Notes: generated by a model not told the origin, from the letters alone. DNA of 60,105 nucleotides from Desulfuromonadales bacterium (GCA_014860225.1 JACZKE010000049.1:1-60105), one strand, 5' to 3'. Positions 1-8,711 are shown, counted from the stretch's first letter. Translations and numbers: made by a program.

Positions 1-70
1 GTCCGCCAACGTTGACCAATTCGTTCACTTCGAGTAGAAAGAAACCACCAGCGTCGCTGCGCTCCGAAAG

Positions 71-139
71 GTGGACGAATTGCCTCGGAATCAGTGGCCG
101 GTTTCCTTTGGAATGAGTGGACGAATTCGCCGGAATACG
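71..139. repeat. Tandem end repeats of an IS21-like element (remnant)
   Basis: Three head-to-tail units of about 23 bases begin at 71, 94 and 117. Each opens with GTGG(A/C)CG and closes with GGAAT. Multiple short direct repeats of this type, with GTGGCCGG and GGAAT cores, are typical of the ends of IS21-family elements. No istA or istB reading frame lies inside the window, so only the edge of an element, or a solo end, can be seen. The assignment to IS21 is by remembered resemblance. Confidence 0.45.
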
Positions 140-201
140 CAGCAAGTCACCCGTTGCGCTTGTTAGTTGGATCTGCCAACAGAATCAGAAGGAACACAAA
201 T

Positions 202-297
202 ATGAAATCAGTCCAGCCTCCCTCCGTGAAAGTGTCGACCAAAGCGCCGACAGGCATCACCGGTTTCGATGAAATCACCGACGGGGGGGATATTTAA
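202..297 (+). pseudogene. Truncated KaiC-like ATPase (N-terminal stub)
   Basis: An ATG at 202 opens a 31-codon frame that stops at TAA 295-297. Residues 17-29 read KAPTGITGFDEIT, which matches the start of KaiC/RadA-like ATPases, where KAPTGI.GLDEIT is followed by GGG and the Walker A loop. Here the frame diverges right after 'DGGDI' and stops, so no nucleotide-binding site remains. The rest of the gene (normally about 450-550 codons) is missing. It sits next to IS21-like end repeats, so loss by insertion or recombination is the likely cause. A longer frame starting at 94 runs through the IS repeats and is probably not translated as such. Confidence 0.55.
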
Positions 298-557
298 TTG
301 TTAACCATTCAGAGAAAACAGTCTTGTCCAATGTGTAATAGCTACATTCTGAAAAGATACGCCGTAGCTCTTGGATGAAATTTTTTATAAATTCGAAGTT
401 ATACGTCTGTAAAGAATGCCATGGATATTTTTTTAAGTGGGCAATTTTCTCTTTGAAAATGACATACGCTAAATTATGATGACTTCCCCACAAATGACTA
501 CGGGGTATTATGTATAACCAGAAACTTCAATTATTGTCATTGCTGCAATAAGTGAGT
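298..557. other. AT-rich gap between the KaiC stub and the sensor kinase
   Basis: This stretch is clearly richer in A+T than the flanking genes. It contains only a possible 72-codon minus-strand frame (275-493) with no recognisable domain, which runs into the KaiC stub. I see no tRNA, no convincing terminator and no promoter. It may be foreign or decaying DNA left by the rearrangement that truncated the KaiC-like gene. Confidence 0.4.
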
Positions 558-3377
558 TTAAGAGAGATTTGATACGGGAACGGTGGCCAGAGCTTCTCGA
601 AGTGCAGGGAAGCTGAAAGGTTTGTGAATGAAACCGGACAAGCCCTTGCCGGCAAAAAGGGGCGTGATCTCCTGCTCGTTGTAACCGCTGGTGATGATCA
701 CTTTGACTTTGGGGTCGAGTTGACGCATCTCGCCAAAGGCTTCTTCACCACCCATGTGCGGCATAGTAAGGTCCATTACGACCTGGCCAATGGTGCCACT
801 GTATTCTTTGAAAAGCGCCACAGCTTCAAGACCGTTGCTCGCGGTCAGAACCTCGAAACCAAGCTCCTCCAGCATGGCCTTGCCGACTGCGAGTACCATG
901 GCTTCATCATCGACCAGCAACACCTGCCCGCTGCCCTGCCAGACCGAATCAGTCTCAGCGTCATCACATAAATCGGCCGATCCGGTTGCCTTTGGCAACA
1001 GCACTCTGAAGGTGGTCCCTTGACCGATCTCACTGTTGATCTGGATCATACCCTTGTGTCCCCTGACAATGCCCTGTGCAGCGGCCATACCCAAGCCCCT
1101 GCCGGTGAACTTGGTGCTGAAGAACGGATCATAGATGCGATTGAGCGTTTCCATGTTCATGCCGCAGCCGGTGTCCGTGACTTCGAAATAAACATACAGG
1201 CCCGCGCTCAAATCGTCATCGACCCAGGATTCATGCAGACAGTCGCGATCGCAGTTCACCACACCAGTAGAAATGGTAATAACTCCACTCTTTTCGCCAA
1301 GGGCTTCGGAGGCATTAATAATCAGGTTCGTGATGACTTGGCGAAGCTGAGTAGCATCGGTTTCGACAGCGGGAAGGTTCGGGGTGAAATTGAATAGCAT
1401 CTGTGCTTTCTTTGAAATCGCCCCCTCCAGCACATGCGTCATCTCTTCAATCACGCGGTTGAGATCCAGATTTTCGATAACAAACCTGCCTTTCCCCGAA
1501 TAGGCGAGCATCTGGCCGGCTATGTCCGCAGCCTTTTTGGTTGCGATCTGGATCTGTTTCAGATTGTGAACGACAGGAGATTCGCTAGAGAGTCGCAACA
1601 GTGCGAGTTCAGCATGACCAGTCACCGCCATGAGAATATTATTGAAGTCGTGGGCGATGCCACCAGCTAAAATTCCCAGACTCTCCAGCTTCTGGGCATG
1701 CAGCATCTTCTTTTCCATCTGCTGCTTTTCTTCGACCAGGAGCTTTTCCTCGGAAATATCCTGGCCGATCATCAACAGATGCGGCTGTTTTTCCGCAAAG
1801 AATCGGGCGAAGAAGAAACGGACCGACAAGGTCTTGCCAAAAGTTGTAACGATGTCCGTTTCCACCTGCCTGGCCACGCCGTCAGCCAGAACCGTTTCGG
1901 CGACATTGGTCATGCCCGAGTCCTGCAAGGACTTAAGCTCCCGGAAGTTCTGTTTCAGAAGAATCTCGGCGGGGCCACCAGCGATAGACACTGCGGCCTG
2001 GTTGATCTTGAGACAAATGCCGGTATCGCCATCAAAGACCCGGATGCCCATCGGCGACTGCTCGAGCAGAACTTCAGTAAAGTTTAATGCCCTGCGCAGA
2101 GCCTCTTCGGCCAGCTTGCGCTCGGTGATGTCTTCGACACTCGACAAAATAAGCTTTTCACCTTTGAGTTCTATTAGTAAACCTTGCTGTCGAACAGAGA
2201 CTAAATGTCCATCTTTGTGAATATATTCTTTTTCATAGGGGCCATAAACTCCCGATGTGCTGAGAGTTGCCAGCACCTGTTGCTCCTGCAAGACATATTT
2301 ATCCGGAGTAATGTCCCAATAGGTCAGATTTAACGTTTCATCAATCGATCTGCCAATGATGCTGACATAAGCAGAATTGACATCAACCAACTTCCCGTCC
2401 ATACGAGCAACCGCAAGTCCGATCAGGGATTGATCGAAAAGCATCCGGTTATACCTTTCACTGGCCAGCAACTCTCTGGTACGTTTTTTTATTTGGGATT
2501 TCAGGATCATGTTCATGATCACGAGCAGCATGACAACGACCGCGATTGTGGCAAGGACCCAGGGTAGCCATCTGGGGATCATGGAAAAAGAGTGAGAGTG
2601 AGGCTGTATCCCCAGCCAGTTAGAGCTATGTTGGTAATAAACTGACTCTTTGTCCTGTTTCCAAAGGGTCAGTTGTCGGTCGACAATGGTCAGGACGTCA
2701 AAATTTTGACCCTTTTTAACGGCAAAGTATGTGGAGAAGGGAGAGAACTGGATGGTACTCGGTACCAGATCGTAGTTCTTGGTGTGCCGCAGCCCGAAAT
2801 GCTGGGGAGCAACCCCTGCATCGACCACGCCCTCTTTGACGGCGGTAAAAACATCGTCATGCGTGGGGAACTCGAAAATATCGCACTGGACATTGAACTC
2901 CCTGGCTGTTGCTCTGAAATTCGTGCCATTGATGTCCTTGCGCATGACGCCGACCCGTCGTCCGGCCAGATCGGAAATGTTGTTGATGATCCCTTCCGGA
3001 CGGATGTAAACCTGTCCCCAGAGTTCCATTACAGATTCATGGGTAAAATCCATGATTTCTGCCCGATTTTGTGAATAAGCAACGGACATTATGAGATCAA
3101 TGGCACCGCTTTGTAGACGCTCAAGACCTTCGTTCCAGCTACCCGGCACAAACTCCAACTCCCAGTGCGCTTCGCGAGCAATTTCCCTCAGCAAATCCGG
3201 ATAAAACCCCTGAGCCTGACCGGACTCATCCATATAATTAATCGGTTCAAAAGGGAAGATGCCTACACGCAAGGATTTAACTGCTTCCGCCGTCGAAGGA
3301 ACCGACAAATTAGCAGCAGCCAGGAAAAGCATGATAAAGAAGATAAAACGATAGACTATTTTCATATGATCAATCAT
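558..3377 (-). CDS. Hybrid sensor histidine kinase with periplasmic solute-binding sensor, two PAS domains and receiver
   Basis: Membrane sensor kinase of about 939 residues. In order it has a signal peptide, a periplasmic SBP_bac_3-type solute-binding domain (about 35-255), one membrane helix (about 269-291), two PAS domains (about 308-420 and 430-550), a HisKA/HATPase core (about 560-795) and a receiver (about 815-930). The H-box 'AGGIAHDFNNILMAV' has its phospho-His near 576. The N-box Asn is near 688, and the G boxes are 'DTGCGM' and 'GRGLGM'. The receiver shows 'LLVDDE', Asp near 869 in 'MDLTMP', and Lys in 'HKPF'. The start is uncertain: ATG at 3377 is chosen, with TTG at 3395 and ATG at 3365 as alternatives, and none has a clear ribosome site. 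The ligand is unknown; the sensor domain suggests an amino acid or other small polar solute. No output regulator lies next to it. Confidence 0.9.
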   Translation of the reverse strand: MIDHMKIVYRFIFFIMLFLAAANLSVPSTAEAVKSLRVGIFPFEPINYMDESGQAQGFYPDLLREIAREAHWELEFVPGSWNEGLERLQSGAIDLIMSVAYSQNRAEIMDFTHESVMELWGQVYIRPEGIINNISDLAGRRVGVMRKDINGTNFRATAREFNVQCDIFEFPTHDDVFTAVKEGVVDAGVAPQHFGLRHTKNYDLVPSTIQFSPFSTYFAVKKGQNFDVLTIVDRQLTLWKQDKESVYYQHSSNWLGIQPHSHSFSMIPRWLPWVLATIAVVVMLLVIMNMILKSQIKKRTRELLASERYNRMLFDQSLIGLAVARMDGKLVDVNSAYVSIIGRSIDETLNLTYWDITPDKYVLQEQQVLATLSTSGVYGPYEKEYIHKDGHLVSVRQQGLLIELKGEKLILSSVEDITERKLAEEALRRALNFTEVLLEQSPMGIRVFDGDTGICLKINQAAVSIAGGPAEILLKQNFRELKSLQDSGMTNVAETVLADGVARQVETDIVTTFGKTLSVRFFFARFFAEKQPHLLMIGQDISEEKLLVEEKQQMEKKMLHAQKLESLGILAGGIAHDFNNILMAVTGHAELALLRLSSESPVVHNLKQIQIATKKAADIAGQMLAYSGKGRFVIENLDLNRVIEEMTHVLEGAISKKAQMLFNFTPNLPAVETDATQLRQVITNLIINASEALGEKSGVITISTGVVNCDRDCLHESWVDDDLSAGLYVYFEVTDTGCGMNMETLNRIYDPFFSTKFTGRGLGMAAAQGIVRGHKGMIQINSEIGQGTTFRVLLPKATGSADLCDDAETDSVWQGSGQVLLVDDEAMVLAVGKAMLEELGFEVLTASNGLEAVALFKEYSGTIGQVVMDLTMPHMGGEEAFGEMRQLDPKVKVIITSGYNEQEITPLFAGKGLSGFIHKPFSFPALREALATVPVSNLS

Positions 3378-3602
3378 GCGACCCAGCCAGCTCAAAAGGA
3401 CATCACTGCCGAAGGAAAGTTTGAAAGGGAGAGATAACCCGTACTGACAGTACTTTGGGGTTGTCTGAAGACTTTTTGTTCAGAACTTCAATCAAGTATC
3501 TTAGATGTCCTTAGACATAACAGGACCTTCATTTCAACATTCATGGCAGAAAAACAGAGTGTTGAGCCAGTAGCAATTTCAACGGCAAAGTCCAAATGCC
3601 CT

Positions 3603-3776
3603 TTAATCTTTTACCTGCTTGTCAGATTCAGAAGCTGATTTACACCGACAATCACGGTCGGTGCCGGAATCGGGGCGTCAGCCGCCGCGCAAGCCCTTAC
3701 GCTTGATGATGAGACCGGCTGCCAGGCCGGCAAAGGCGAGCAAAAAAAGCACGAGCACGGCGAAATAGACATTCAT
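3603..3776 (-). CDS. nqrM: NqrM-like Na+-NQR maturation protein, probable selenoprotein (UGA at codon 33)
   Basis: A 57-codon gene that ordinary ORF calling breaks. The ATG (3776-3774) overlaps the apbE stop as ATGA. Codons 1-32 encode a membrane helix (about 5-24) followed by 'KRKGLRGG'. Then comes an in-frame TGA (3680-3678), after which the frame stays open for 24 codons and carries a C-x-C pair ('RDCRC') before TAA at 3605. The layout (one N-terminal helix, basic stretch, G-x-C-G-G-like site, later CxC) is that of NqrM (DUF539). NqrM is needed with ApbE to mature Na+-NQR, probably by supplying the Fe between NqrD and NqrE. The TGA falls where the family has its key Cys; from memory, Cys33 of Vibrio harveyi NqrM is the essential one. 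A SECIS-like hairpin follows, so I read codon 33 as selenocysteine. The Gly-Gly after that site and a fourth Cys are not conserved here. The alternative is a nonsense mutation or a 32-residue peptide. Confidence 0.7.
3642..3664 (-). promoter_or_regulatory. Candidate bacterial SECIS hairpin in nqrM mRNA
   Basis: In the minus-strand transcript, 13 bases after the UGA of nqrM, GCACCGAC (3664-3657) pairs over 8 bp (one G-U) with GTCGGTGT (3649-3642). The closed loop is CGTGATT. The loop begins 21 bases after the UGA and has G as its second base. This agrees with the usual description of bacterial SECIS elements: a hairpin directly after UGA, loop 16-37 bases away, and a G in the first two loop positions. 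No T-run follows, so it does not resemble a terminator. SelB binding is inferred. Confidence 0.6.
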
Positions 3777-4807
3777 TGCATTACCTCTTCCACAAATTTC
3801 CGGAAAGCCGGACTGGCGTAAACCACAGTTGACGCTTGGTCATGAATGAGAAAATAAGCGGCAATCTGATGTGTTTCGCAGAGCTGGCGCCCTTTCTCTT
3901 CTCCCAGGACCATCAGCGCCGTGGCCAGCGCATCGGCACGTGCACAGCTCTGATCGAGCACGGTCACCGAAGCCAGCTTGTGACGGATCGGCTTGCCGCT
4001 GACCGGATCCAGAGTATGTGCGTAGCGTTGGCCGTCTTCTATATAAAAGTTACGATAATTTCCTGACGTAGCCAGAGCGGTTTCGGTAAGGGGGAAGATC
4101 GTGGCAACTTCACGCGTATCTTCCAGCGGCTTCTCGATTGCTATCTGCCAGGGGCCGCCGTCGCTGCGGTGACCGGAAATCTTTAATTCGCCGCCAATTT
4201 CCACAAGATAATTATTGATGCCCTGTTGTTCGAGCAGCGTTGCCAGGGCATCCACGGCGTAACCCTTGGCAACCGCAGACAGATCAATATGCAATTCCGG
4301 AACCTGCTTGCTGATGGCTGCCGGTTGCCTTTGCAACTGAATGTTTTCGTAGCCGACCCGGGCAAGGATCTTGTTGATCCGGTCCTCGCTGGGGATTTTC
4401 TTGCCCCGCTCTGTAGCGCCGAAACCCCAGAGTTCCACCAGAGGGCCGACGCTGACGTCAAAAGCGCCGCCGGTCAGGCGACTGATGGTTAAAGAGAGTT
4501 CAATGACCTGTGCGGTTTCATCCGAAATGGCAAACCAGTCTGTACTGATCCGATTGTTGAAGCGTGATATCTCGGACATCGGGTCATAGGTCGACATCAG
4601 GCTGTTGATCTTATCGAGACGCTTTTGCAACTGCAGTTGCAGAGCCTCCGTGTTTGTCCCGTCATTCTTGGGGAGCATGGCGACAGACCAGGTTGTCCCC
4701 ATGGTCTGGCCGGAGAGATGGATGGTCCCAATAATTTTCTCCTGCTGACAGCCGAGAATCAGCGCCACCAGAAGAAAACCAGCCAGAAAGCGAAGTCGTC
4801 TTAGCAT
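3773..4807 (-). CDS. apbE: FAD:protein FMN transferase (ApbE), NQR-linked lipoprotein
   Basis: A 344-residue ApbE-family protein that attaches FMN through a phosphoester bond to Thr in NqrB and NqrC. It starts with a lipoprotein signal whose lipobox 'LILGC' puts the lipidated Cys at residue 20, so it is anchored on the periplasmic side. Family motifs are visible: 'TMGTTWSV' near 35, 'DLSAVAKGYAVD' near 175, and 'ATSGNYRNF' with 'HTLDPVSGKP' near 260-285. It is encoded one base after the preceding ferritin-like gene, and its stop overlaps the nqrM start, so the three are surely co-transcribed. Both predicted targets in this operon carry the D-x-x-(S/A)-G-A-T acceptor motif. A second, more distant ApbE is at 25835-26830. 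Confidence 0.95.
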   Translation of the reverse strand: MLRRLRFLAGFLLVALILGCQQEKIIGTIHLSGQTMGTTWSVAMLPKNDGTNTEALQLQLQKRLDKINSLMSTYDPMSEISRFNNRISTDWFAISDETAQVIELSLTISRLTGGAFDVSVGPLVELWGFGATERGKKIPSEDRINKILARVGYENIQLQRQPAAISKQVPELHIDLSAVAKGYAVDALATLLEQQGINNYLVEIGGELKISGHRSDGGPWQIAIEKPLEDTREVATIFPLTETALATSGNYRNFYIEDGQRYAHTLDPVSGKPIRHKLASVTVLDQSCARADALATALMVLGEEKGRQLCETHQIAAYFLIHDQASTVVYASPAFRKFVEEVMQ

Positions 4808-4808
4808 G

Positions 4809-5273
4809 CTAAAGATCGGCCAGTCCCTGTGCGTGACGGATCATGCGCTTCATGGCTTTTTCTTCCTGGGTTTTCAAGGTCTGAAAAAGGTGGAGGGTCT
4901 CCGCATCGCTGGCGCGTTCGAGCAGATGTGCAAAATAGCTGATCAGATTGCCTTTATAGGTAATCGCTGCCTTCACCAGCTGGTCGAGATCAGTTCTTGC
5001 GCTTTCGTCAAGAATGTCCGCCTCGGCTAGCGGAAAAGCGATCTCCACGCCTTTAAACCAGTGATCAAGGACGTGGGGCGATGCGTCCCGGCAAAATTCC
5101 CCCAGCGCCAGCGCCCGGTGCTGTTCGTGGTCGATCAGGTAGTCGAGCATCAGCTGTACGCGCGGAGAAACGCCGGTTTCCTGCATTGCCTGGTAGTAAT
5201 GGCTGACCGTGCGGTGGTAGTCCGGCGCCAGATGCTGCAGAACGGTTCGTGTCTGTTCGTAGCGCATTGTCAA
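4809..5273 (-). CDS. Ferritin-like helical protein of unknown function in the NQR operon
   Basis: A 154-residue protein that looks almost wholly helical, with no signal peptide or membrane segment. I do not recognise a named family. Several helices carry acidic residues and His spaced as in diiron ferritin-like bundles: 'DHEQH' near 50, 'YFAHLLERA' near 115, and 'QEEKAMKRMIRHA' near the C-terminus. The start is the ATG at 5273, preceded by an AGGAG-like site. It lies between a palindromic insertion after nqrF and the lipoprotein gene apbE, one base from the latter, so it belongs to the NQR transcript. A role in iron handling or oxidative protection of the complex is possible but is only inference. 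Confidence 0.6.
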   Translation of the reverse strand: MTMRYEQTRTVLQHLAPDYHRTVSHYYQAMQETGVSPRVQLMLDYLIDHEQHRALALGEFCRDASPHVLDHWFKGVEIAFPLAEADILDESARTDLDQLVKAAITYKGNLISYFAHLLERASDAETLHLFQTLKTQEEKAMKRMIRHAQGLADL

Positions 5274-5286
5274 CTCCTGAAGCGGC

Positions 5287-5455
5287 CTAGCAGTCTGTCG
5301 GACTATACGGGCCGAAGCGAAAATTTGGATGTTTGAGAACAGATTTTAGCTCATTTGCAGGTTCATAGCCGTAGCTATGGACCCAAAAGGAGCTGAAATA
5401 TGGACCAAACAGCCGGATTTGCAGCCGGCTCATGGATAGTCCGACAGGCTGCTAG
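5287..5455. mobile_element. MITE-like palindromic element inside the nqr operon
   Basis: A 169-base non-coding element bounded by inverted repeats of about 20 bases: CTAGCAGTCTGTCGGACTAT at 5287-5306, and its reverse complement with one mismatch at 5436-5455. Both ends are CTAG. The interior holds a smaller palindrome around 5363-5387 (TTCATAGC...GCTATGGA). It has no transposase, so it would need help in trans. The right end recurs as a partial copy at 29275-29313. The CTAG at 5452-5455 contains the stop codon of nqrF, so the element sits directly on the end of that gene. Confidence 0.7.
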
Positions 5456-6675
5456 AGTCCGAAATCGTCGAACAGGATGTTTTCCTGTTCCACGCCCAGG
5501 TTGAAGAGCATCTCGGTGGCTGCCTTGTTCATCATTGGTGGACCGCACAGGTAATATTCGCAGTCTTCCGGTGCCGGATGGTCGGCGAGATAGCTGTCGT
5601 AAAGATACTGATGGACAAAGCCGGTGGCGCCGTCCCAGTTATCATCGGGTTGCGGATCAGAGAGCACCAGGTGCCATGTAAAGTTGTCAAATTCTTCTGC
5701 CAGAGCGTCAAACTCCTCCACATAGAAGGCCTCACGCAGACTACGGGCGCCGTACCAGAAAGAGATCTTGCGCTTCGAATGGAGTCGCTTGAGCTGATCG
5801 AAAATGTGTGAGCGCATCGGTGCCATTCCGGCGCCGCCACCGATAAAGACCATCTCGGCATCGGTCTCTTTGGCAAAGAATTCGCCGTAGGGACCCGAGA
5901 TCGTCACCTTGTCACCCGGTTTCAGGTTGAATATGTATGAGGACATCTGCCCGGGTGGCGCCTCGGGAGCCGACGGAGGTGGTGGCGAAATGCGCACATT
6001 GAGCATGATGATGCCTTTTTCTTCAGGATAGTTGGCCATTGAATAGGCACGCATGACCGGCTCATCGACTTCTGACCGGTACTGCCAGAGGTTATATTTA
6101 TCCCAATCCTCTCTGAAGCGTTCGGCAATTTCGACGTTTTTGTATTCGACAACATGTGGCGGCGCGTCGATCTGTATATATCCACCGGCGCGGAAATCCA
6201 GCTCGGCCCCTTCCGGCAACTCCAGGACCAGCTCCTTGATAAAGGTTGCGCGGCTCACGTTGGAGCGTACCCGACATTCCCATTTGCTGATGGAGAAGAT
6301 TTCCGCCGGCAGTTCGAGTTCCATGTCCTGTTTAACACTGACCTGACAGGACAGCCGATAGCCCTCATTCTCATCCCGCTTGGTGATGTGGGCGGTTTCC
6401 GTCGGCAGGATTCCGCCGCCTCCGGATCTGATCTTGACCCGGCACTGGCCGCAGGTGCCACCACCGCCGCAGGCTGAGGGGATGAATATGTCATGTTCGC
6501 CTAGCACGTTGAGCAGTTTGCTGCCGGGTTCTACCTTCAGTTTTTCTTTGTCTTTATTGATACTGAGCGTGACCTCACCAGACGGCAGCAACCAGGATCT
6601 GGTGATCAGAATAAGGCCAACCAGAATCATCACGATGCCGGTAAATATGAGTACGCCTAAGCTTATCTCAGTCAT
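5452..6675 (-). CDS. nqrF: Na+-NQR subunit F, NADH dehydrogenase module
   Basis: A 407-residue NADH-oxidising subunit of the Na+-translocating NADH:quinone oxidoreductase. An N-terminal helix (about 6-27) anchors it. A [2Fe-2S] ferredoxin domain follows with Cys69, Cys75, Cys78 and Cys110 ('[10 protein letters not shown]' then 'LSC'). The C-terminal ferredoxin-NADP reductase-like part has the FAD motif 'RAYSMANYP', the nucleotide-binding '[10 protein letters not shown]', and the C-terminal 'YYLCGPPMM'. Length and Cys spacing match Vibrio NqrF. It is the last of six nqr structural genes in order. The TAG stop is provided by the terminal inverted repeat of the palindromic element downstream, so the native 3' end may have been slightly altered. 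Confidence 0.97.
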   Translation of the reverse strand: MTEISLGVLIFTGIVMILVGLILITRSWLLPSGEVTLSINKDKEKLKVEPGSKLLNVLGEHDIFIPSACGGGGTCGQCRVKIRSGGGGILPTETAHITKRDENEGYRLSCQVSVKQDMELELPAEIFSISKWECRVRSNVSRATFIKELVLELPEGAELDFRAGGYIQIDAPPHVVEYKNVEIAERFREDWDKYNLWQYRSEVDEPVMRAYSMANYPEEKGIIMLNVRISPPPPSAPEAPPGQMSSYIFNLKPGDKVTISGPYGEFFAKETDAEMVFIGGGAGMAPMRSHIFDQLKRLHSKRKISFWYGARSLREAFYVEEFDALAEEFDNFTWHLVLSDPQPDDNWDGATGFVHQYLYDSYLADHPAPEDCEYYLCGPPMMNKAATEMLFNLGVEQENILFDDFGL

Positions 6676-6695
6676 AGTTTTTGTCGTTTACAGCG

Positions 6696-7307
6696 TTAGA
6701 GCTGAATACCGGAAAAAGCCATGAACGCCATGGCCATCAGACCGGCGATCATAAAGGTGATCCCCAACCCACGCAGGCCGGCCGGAACATCGGCATATTT
6801 CATTTTCTCACGGATGCCGGCCAGCGCGACCAATGCCAGCGCCCAACCGGCGCCGCTACCAAACCCGAAGACGATACTTTCGGTAAAGTTGTAGTCGCGC
6901 TCAACCATGAACAGTGAGCCACCGAGGATGGCGCAGTTCACAGTAATCAACGGCAGGAAAACGCCCAGCGCATTGTACAGGGCCGGCACATAACGATCGA
7001 GAACCATTTCGAGAATCTGCACCATTGCAGCAATCACGCCGATGTAACAGATCAGGCCGATAAAGGTCAGATCGGTATCGCTCAGGCCGAGCCAGGAGAG
7101 TGCCCCCTCCTTGAGAAGGTACTGATAGATCAGGTTGTTGGCCGGAACCGTGATCGTCTGCACGACGATTACGGCGATGCCGAGGCCGATGGCCGTGTCC
7201 ACTTTTTTGGAAACCGCGAGAAAGGTGCACATGCCAAGGAAAAAAGCCAACGCTATGTTTTCGATAAAAATCGAGCGGATCAGGAGGCTCAGATAATGCT
7301 CTAACAT
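6696..7307 (-). CDS. nqrE: Na+-NQR subunit E
   Basis: A 203-residue membrane subunit with about six helices, homologous to NqrD in inverted topology and to RnfA. It starts '[20 protein letters not shown]' and contains the conserved 'CTFLAVSK' near residue 26 and 'VNCAILGG' near 112. These Cys residues, with those of NqrD, hold the intramembrane iron centre that passes electrons between the cytoplasmic and periplasmic sides. NqrM is thought to help insert that iron. The gene starts 4 bases after the nqrD stop and has the standard length. Confidence 0.96.
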   Translation of the reverse strand: MLEHYLSLLIRSIFIENIALAFFLGMCTFLAVSKKVDTAIGLGIAVIVVQTITVPANNLIYQYLLKEGALSWLGLSDTDLTFIGLICYIGVIAAMVQILEMVLDRYVPALYNALGVFLPLITVNCAILGGSLFMVERDYNFTESIVFGFGSGAGWALALVALAGIREKMKYADVPAGLRGLGITFMIAGLMAMAFMAFSGIQL

Positions 7308-7311
7308 CTAT

Positions 7312-7935
7312 CTAGTTCTCCTCTTCGATCTGATCGGTTTTCCAGGTGCGTAAAATCCAGATCAGCAACCCGATGATAAAAAAGGCGCTCGGCGGCAGCA
7401 ACATCAGACCGTTGGGCAGATACCAACCGCCTTCGTTTGTGGTCGACAGAATGGTAATACCGAGCAGTTTTCCGGCACCGAGCAACTCACGGAAAAACGC
7501 CACCAACAGCAGCACCAGGCTGTAACCCAGGCCATTGCCGACACCATCAAGGAAACTGAGCCCCGGAGGGTTCTTCATGGCAAAGCCCTCGGCACGGCCG
7601 AGCACAATACAGTTGGTAATGATCAGACCGACGAAAATCGAAAGTTGCTTGCTGATGCCGAACGCGTAGGCCTGGAGAAACTGGTCGACGATGATGACCA
7701 GCGTCGCAATGATCGTGATTTCGACGATAATCCGGATATTGCTCGGGATCTGCCGACGGATCAGGCTGATGGAAACGTTGGATCCGGTGATAACGAAGGT
7801 GACCGCCAGGCACATGGCCACAACGGTTTCCAGTTTTGAGGTGACCGCCAGGGCAGAGCAGATACCGAGGATCTGCAAGCCGATCGGGTTTTTGTTGAAC
7901 AAGGGGTCCAGAAAAACATCTTTGGCTTTGCTCAT
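7312..7935 (-). CDS. nqrD: Na+-NQR subunit D
   Basis: A 207-residue membrane subunit with about six helices, paralogous to NqrE and RnfE. Conserved sites are '[15 protein letters not shown]' near residue 25 and '[13 protein letters not shown]' near 108; the Cys in each helps form the iron site shared with NqrE. The start ATG overlaps the nqrC stop (ATGA), indicating translational coupling. Family and order in the operon make the assignment secure. Confidence 0.96.
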   Translation of the reverse strand: MSKAKDVFLDPLFNKNPIGLQILGICSALAVTSKLETVVAMCLAVTFVITGSNVSISLIRRQIPSNIRIIVEITIIATLVIIVDQFLQAYAFGISKQLSIFVGLIITNCIVLGRAEGFAMKNPPGLSFLDGVGNGLGYSLVLLLVAFFRELLGAGKLLGITILSTTNEGGWYLPNGLMLLPPSAFFIIGLLIWILRTWKTDQIEEEN

Positions 7936-8711
7936 GGTTTGACGCCTTCCTCTTTCAACTTTTCGAGAAAAGGTTTATAGCCGTCTTCTCCCATCCAGTA
8001 GCGGAGCAGGTTCCCGACGCCACGTGCGGTCAACGTCGCTCCCGCCAGACCATCCACCTGATAGACGGCGTTTGCCGAAGCCCTGTCGACCGTACCTTTC
8101 AGCACGTCAATACGGGTCTCGCCCGATGGACCGTAGACTTTCTTGCCGGGCCACTGCTTTTTCCAGGCGGGGTTGTCGATTTCGCCGCCGAGTCCGGGGG
8201 TCTCGCCGTGTTCGTAAAAGGCGAAGCCATTGATCGTGGACAAATCATCGGCCAGGGCGATAAAGCCGTACATGGTCGACCACAGACCCTTGCCATGGAC
8301 CGGCAGGATCAACTGCTGCAGGTCTCCGTCGTTATTCATCACCAGGTAAACGACTTTGTAGCGGGAACGGGACTTGATCTTCGCGAGATCTTGCTCCGGC
8401 GGAATCCGATAACGGGTTTCGGGATCACGCGCGGCTGCCCGGCTATCGAAAGTAATCGGATCGAAATCGCGACTGAACGCGTCTTGCTGCAGATCGACGA
8501 GCCGGGGCTGAATTTTTTCGAACTGCGCCTCGATCGGCCGGCCTTCCTCATAGAGACCTGCAGCCTGCAGGATGTTTTTTCTCTTTTCCTGGATCTTGTT
8601 CTGCTCCTGGCGGCTGTTCAACCCTACGGCTGCCGCCGAGACCAGAATGGAACAGATCAGGCACAGCAGAAAAGCGACGGTCAGAACCTTAGCCGTGCTA
8701 TCCCTCGACAT
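7932..8711 (-). CDS. nqrC: Na+-NQR subunit C, covalent FMN subunit
   Basis: A 259-residue subunit with one N-terminal membrane helix (about 8-30) and a periplasmic FMN-binding domain. The flavinylation motif '[12 protein letters not shown]' places the FMN-carrying Thr at residue 226, close to Thr225 of Vibrio cholerae NqrC; Ala replaces the usual Ser two residues before the Ala-Thr. The modifying enzyme is the ApbE encoded four genes downstream. The start overlaps the end of nqrB by 14 bases and the stop overlaps nqrD, as in a tightly coupled operon. Confidence 0.96.
   Translation of the reverse strand: MSRDSTAKVLTVAFLLCLICSILVSAAAVGLNSRQEQNKIQEKRKNILQAAGLYEEGRPIEAQFEKIQPRLVDLQQDAFSRDFDPITFDSRAAARDPETRYRIPPEQDLAKIKSRSRYKVVYLVMNNDGDLQQLILPVHGKGLWSTMYGFIALADDLSTINGFAFYEHGETPGLGGEIDNPAWKKQWPGKKVYGPSGETRIDVLKGTVDRASANAVYQVDGLAGATLTARGVGNLLRYWMGEDGYKPFLEKLKEEGVKP

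Noticed and set aside
275-493. 72-codon minus-strand frame in AT-rich DNA
   Set aside because: It has no recognisable domain, runs into the KaiC stub, and its start lacks a ribosome site.
3642-3664. Reading the hairpin after nqrM UGA as a transcription terminator
   Set aside because: No T-run follows the stem on the minus strand, and the frame stays open through it.
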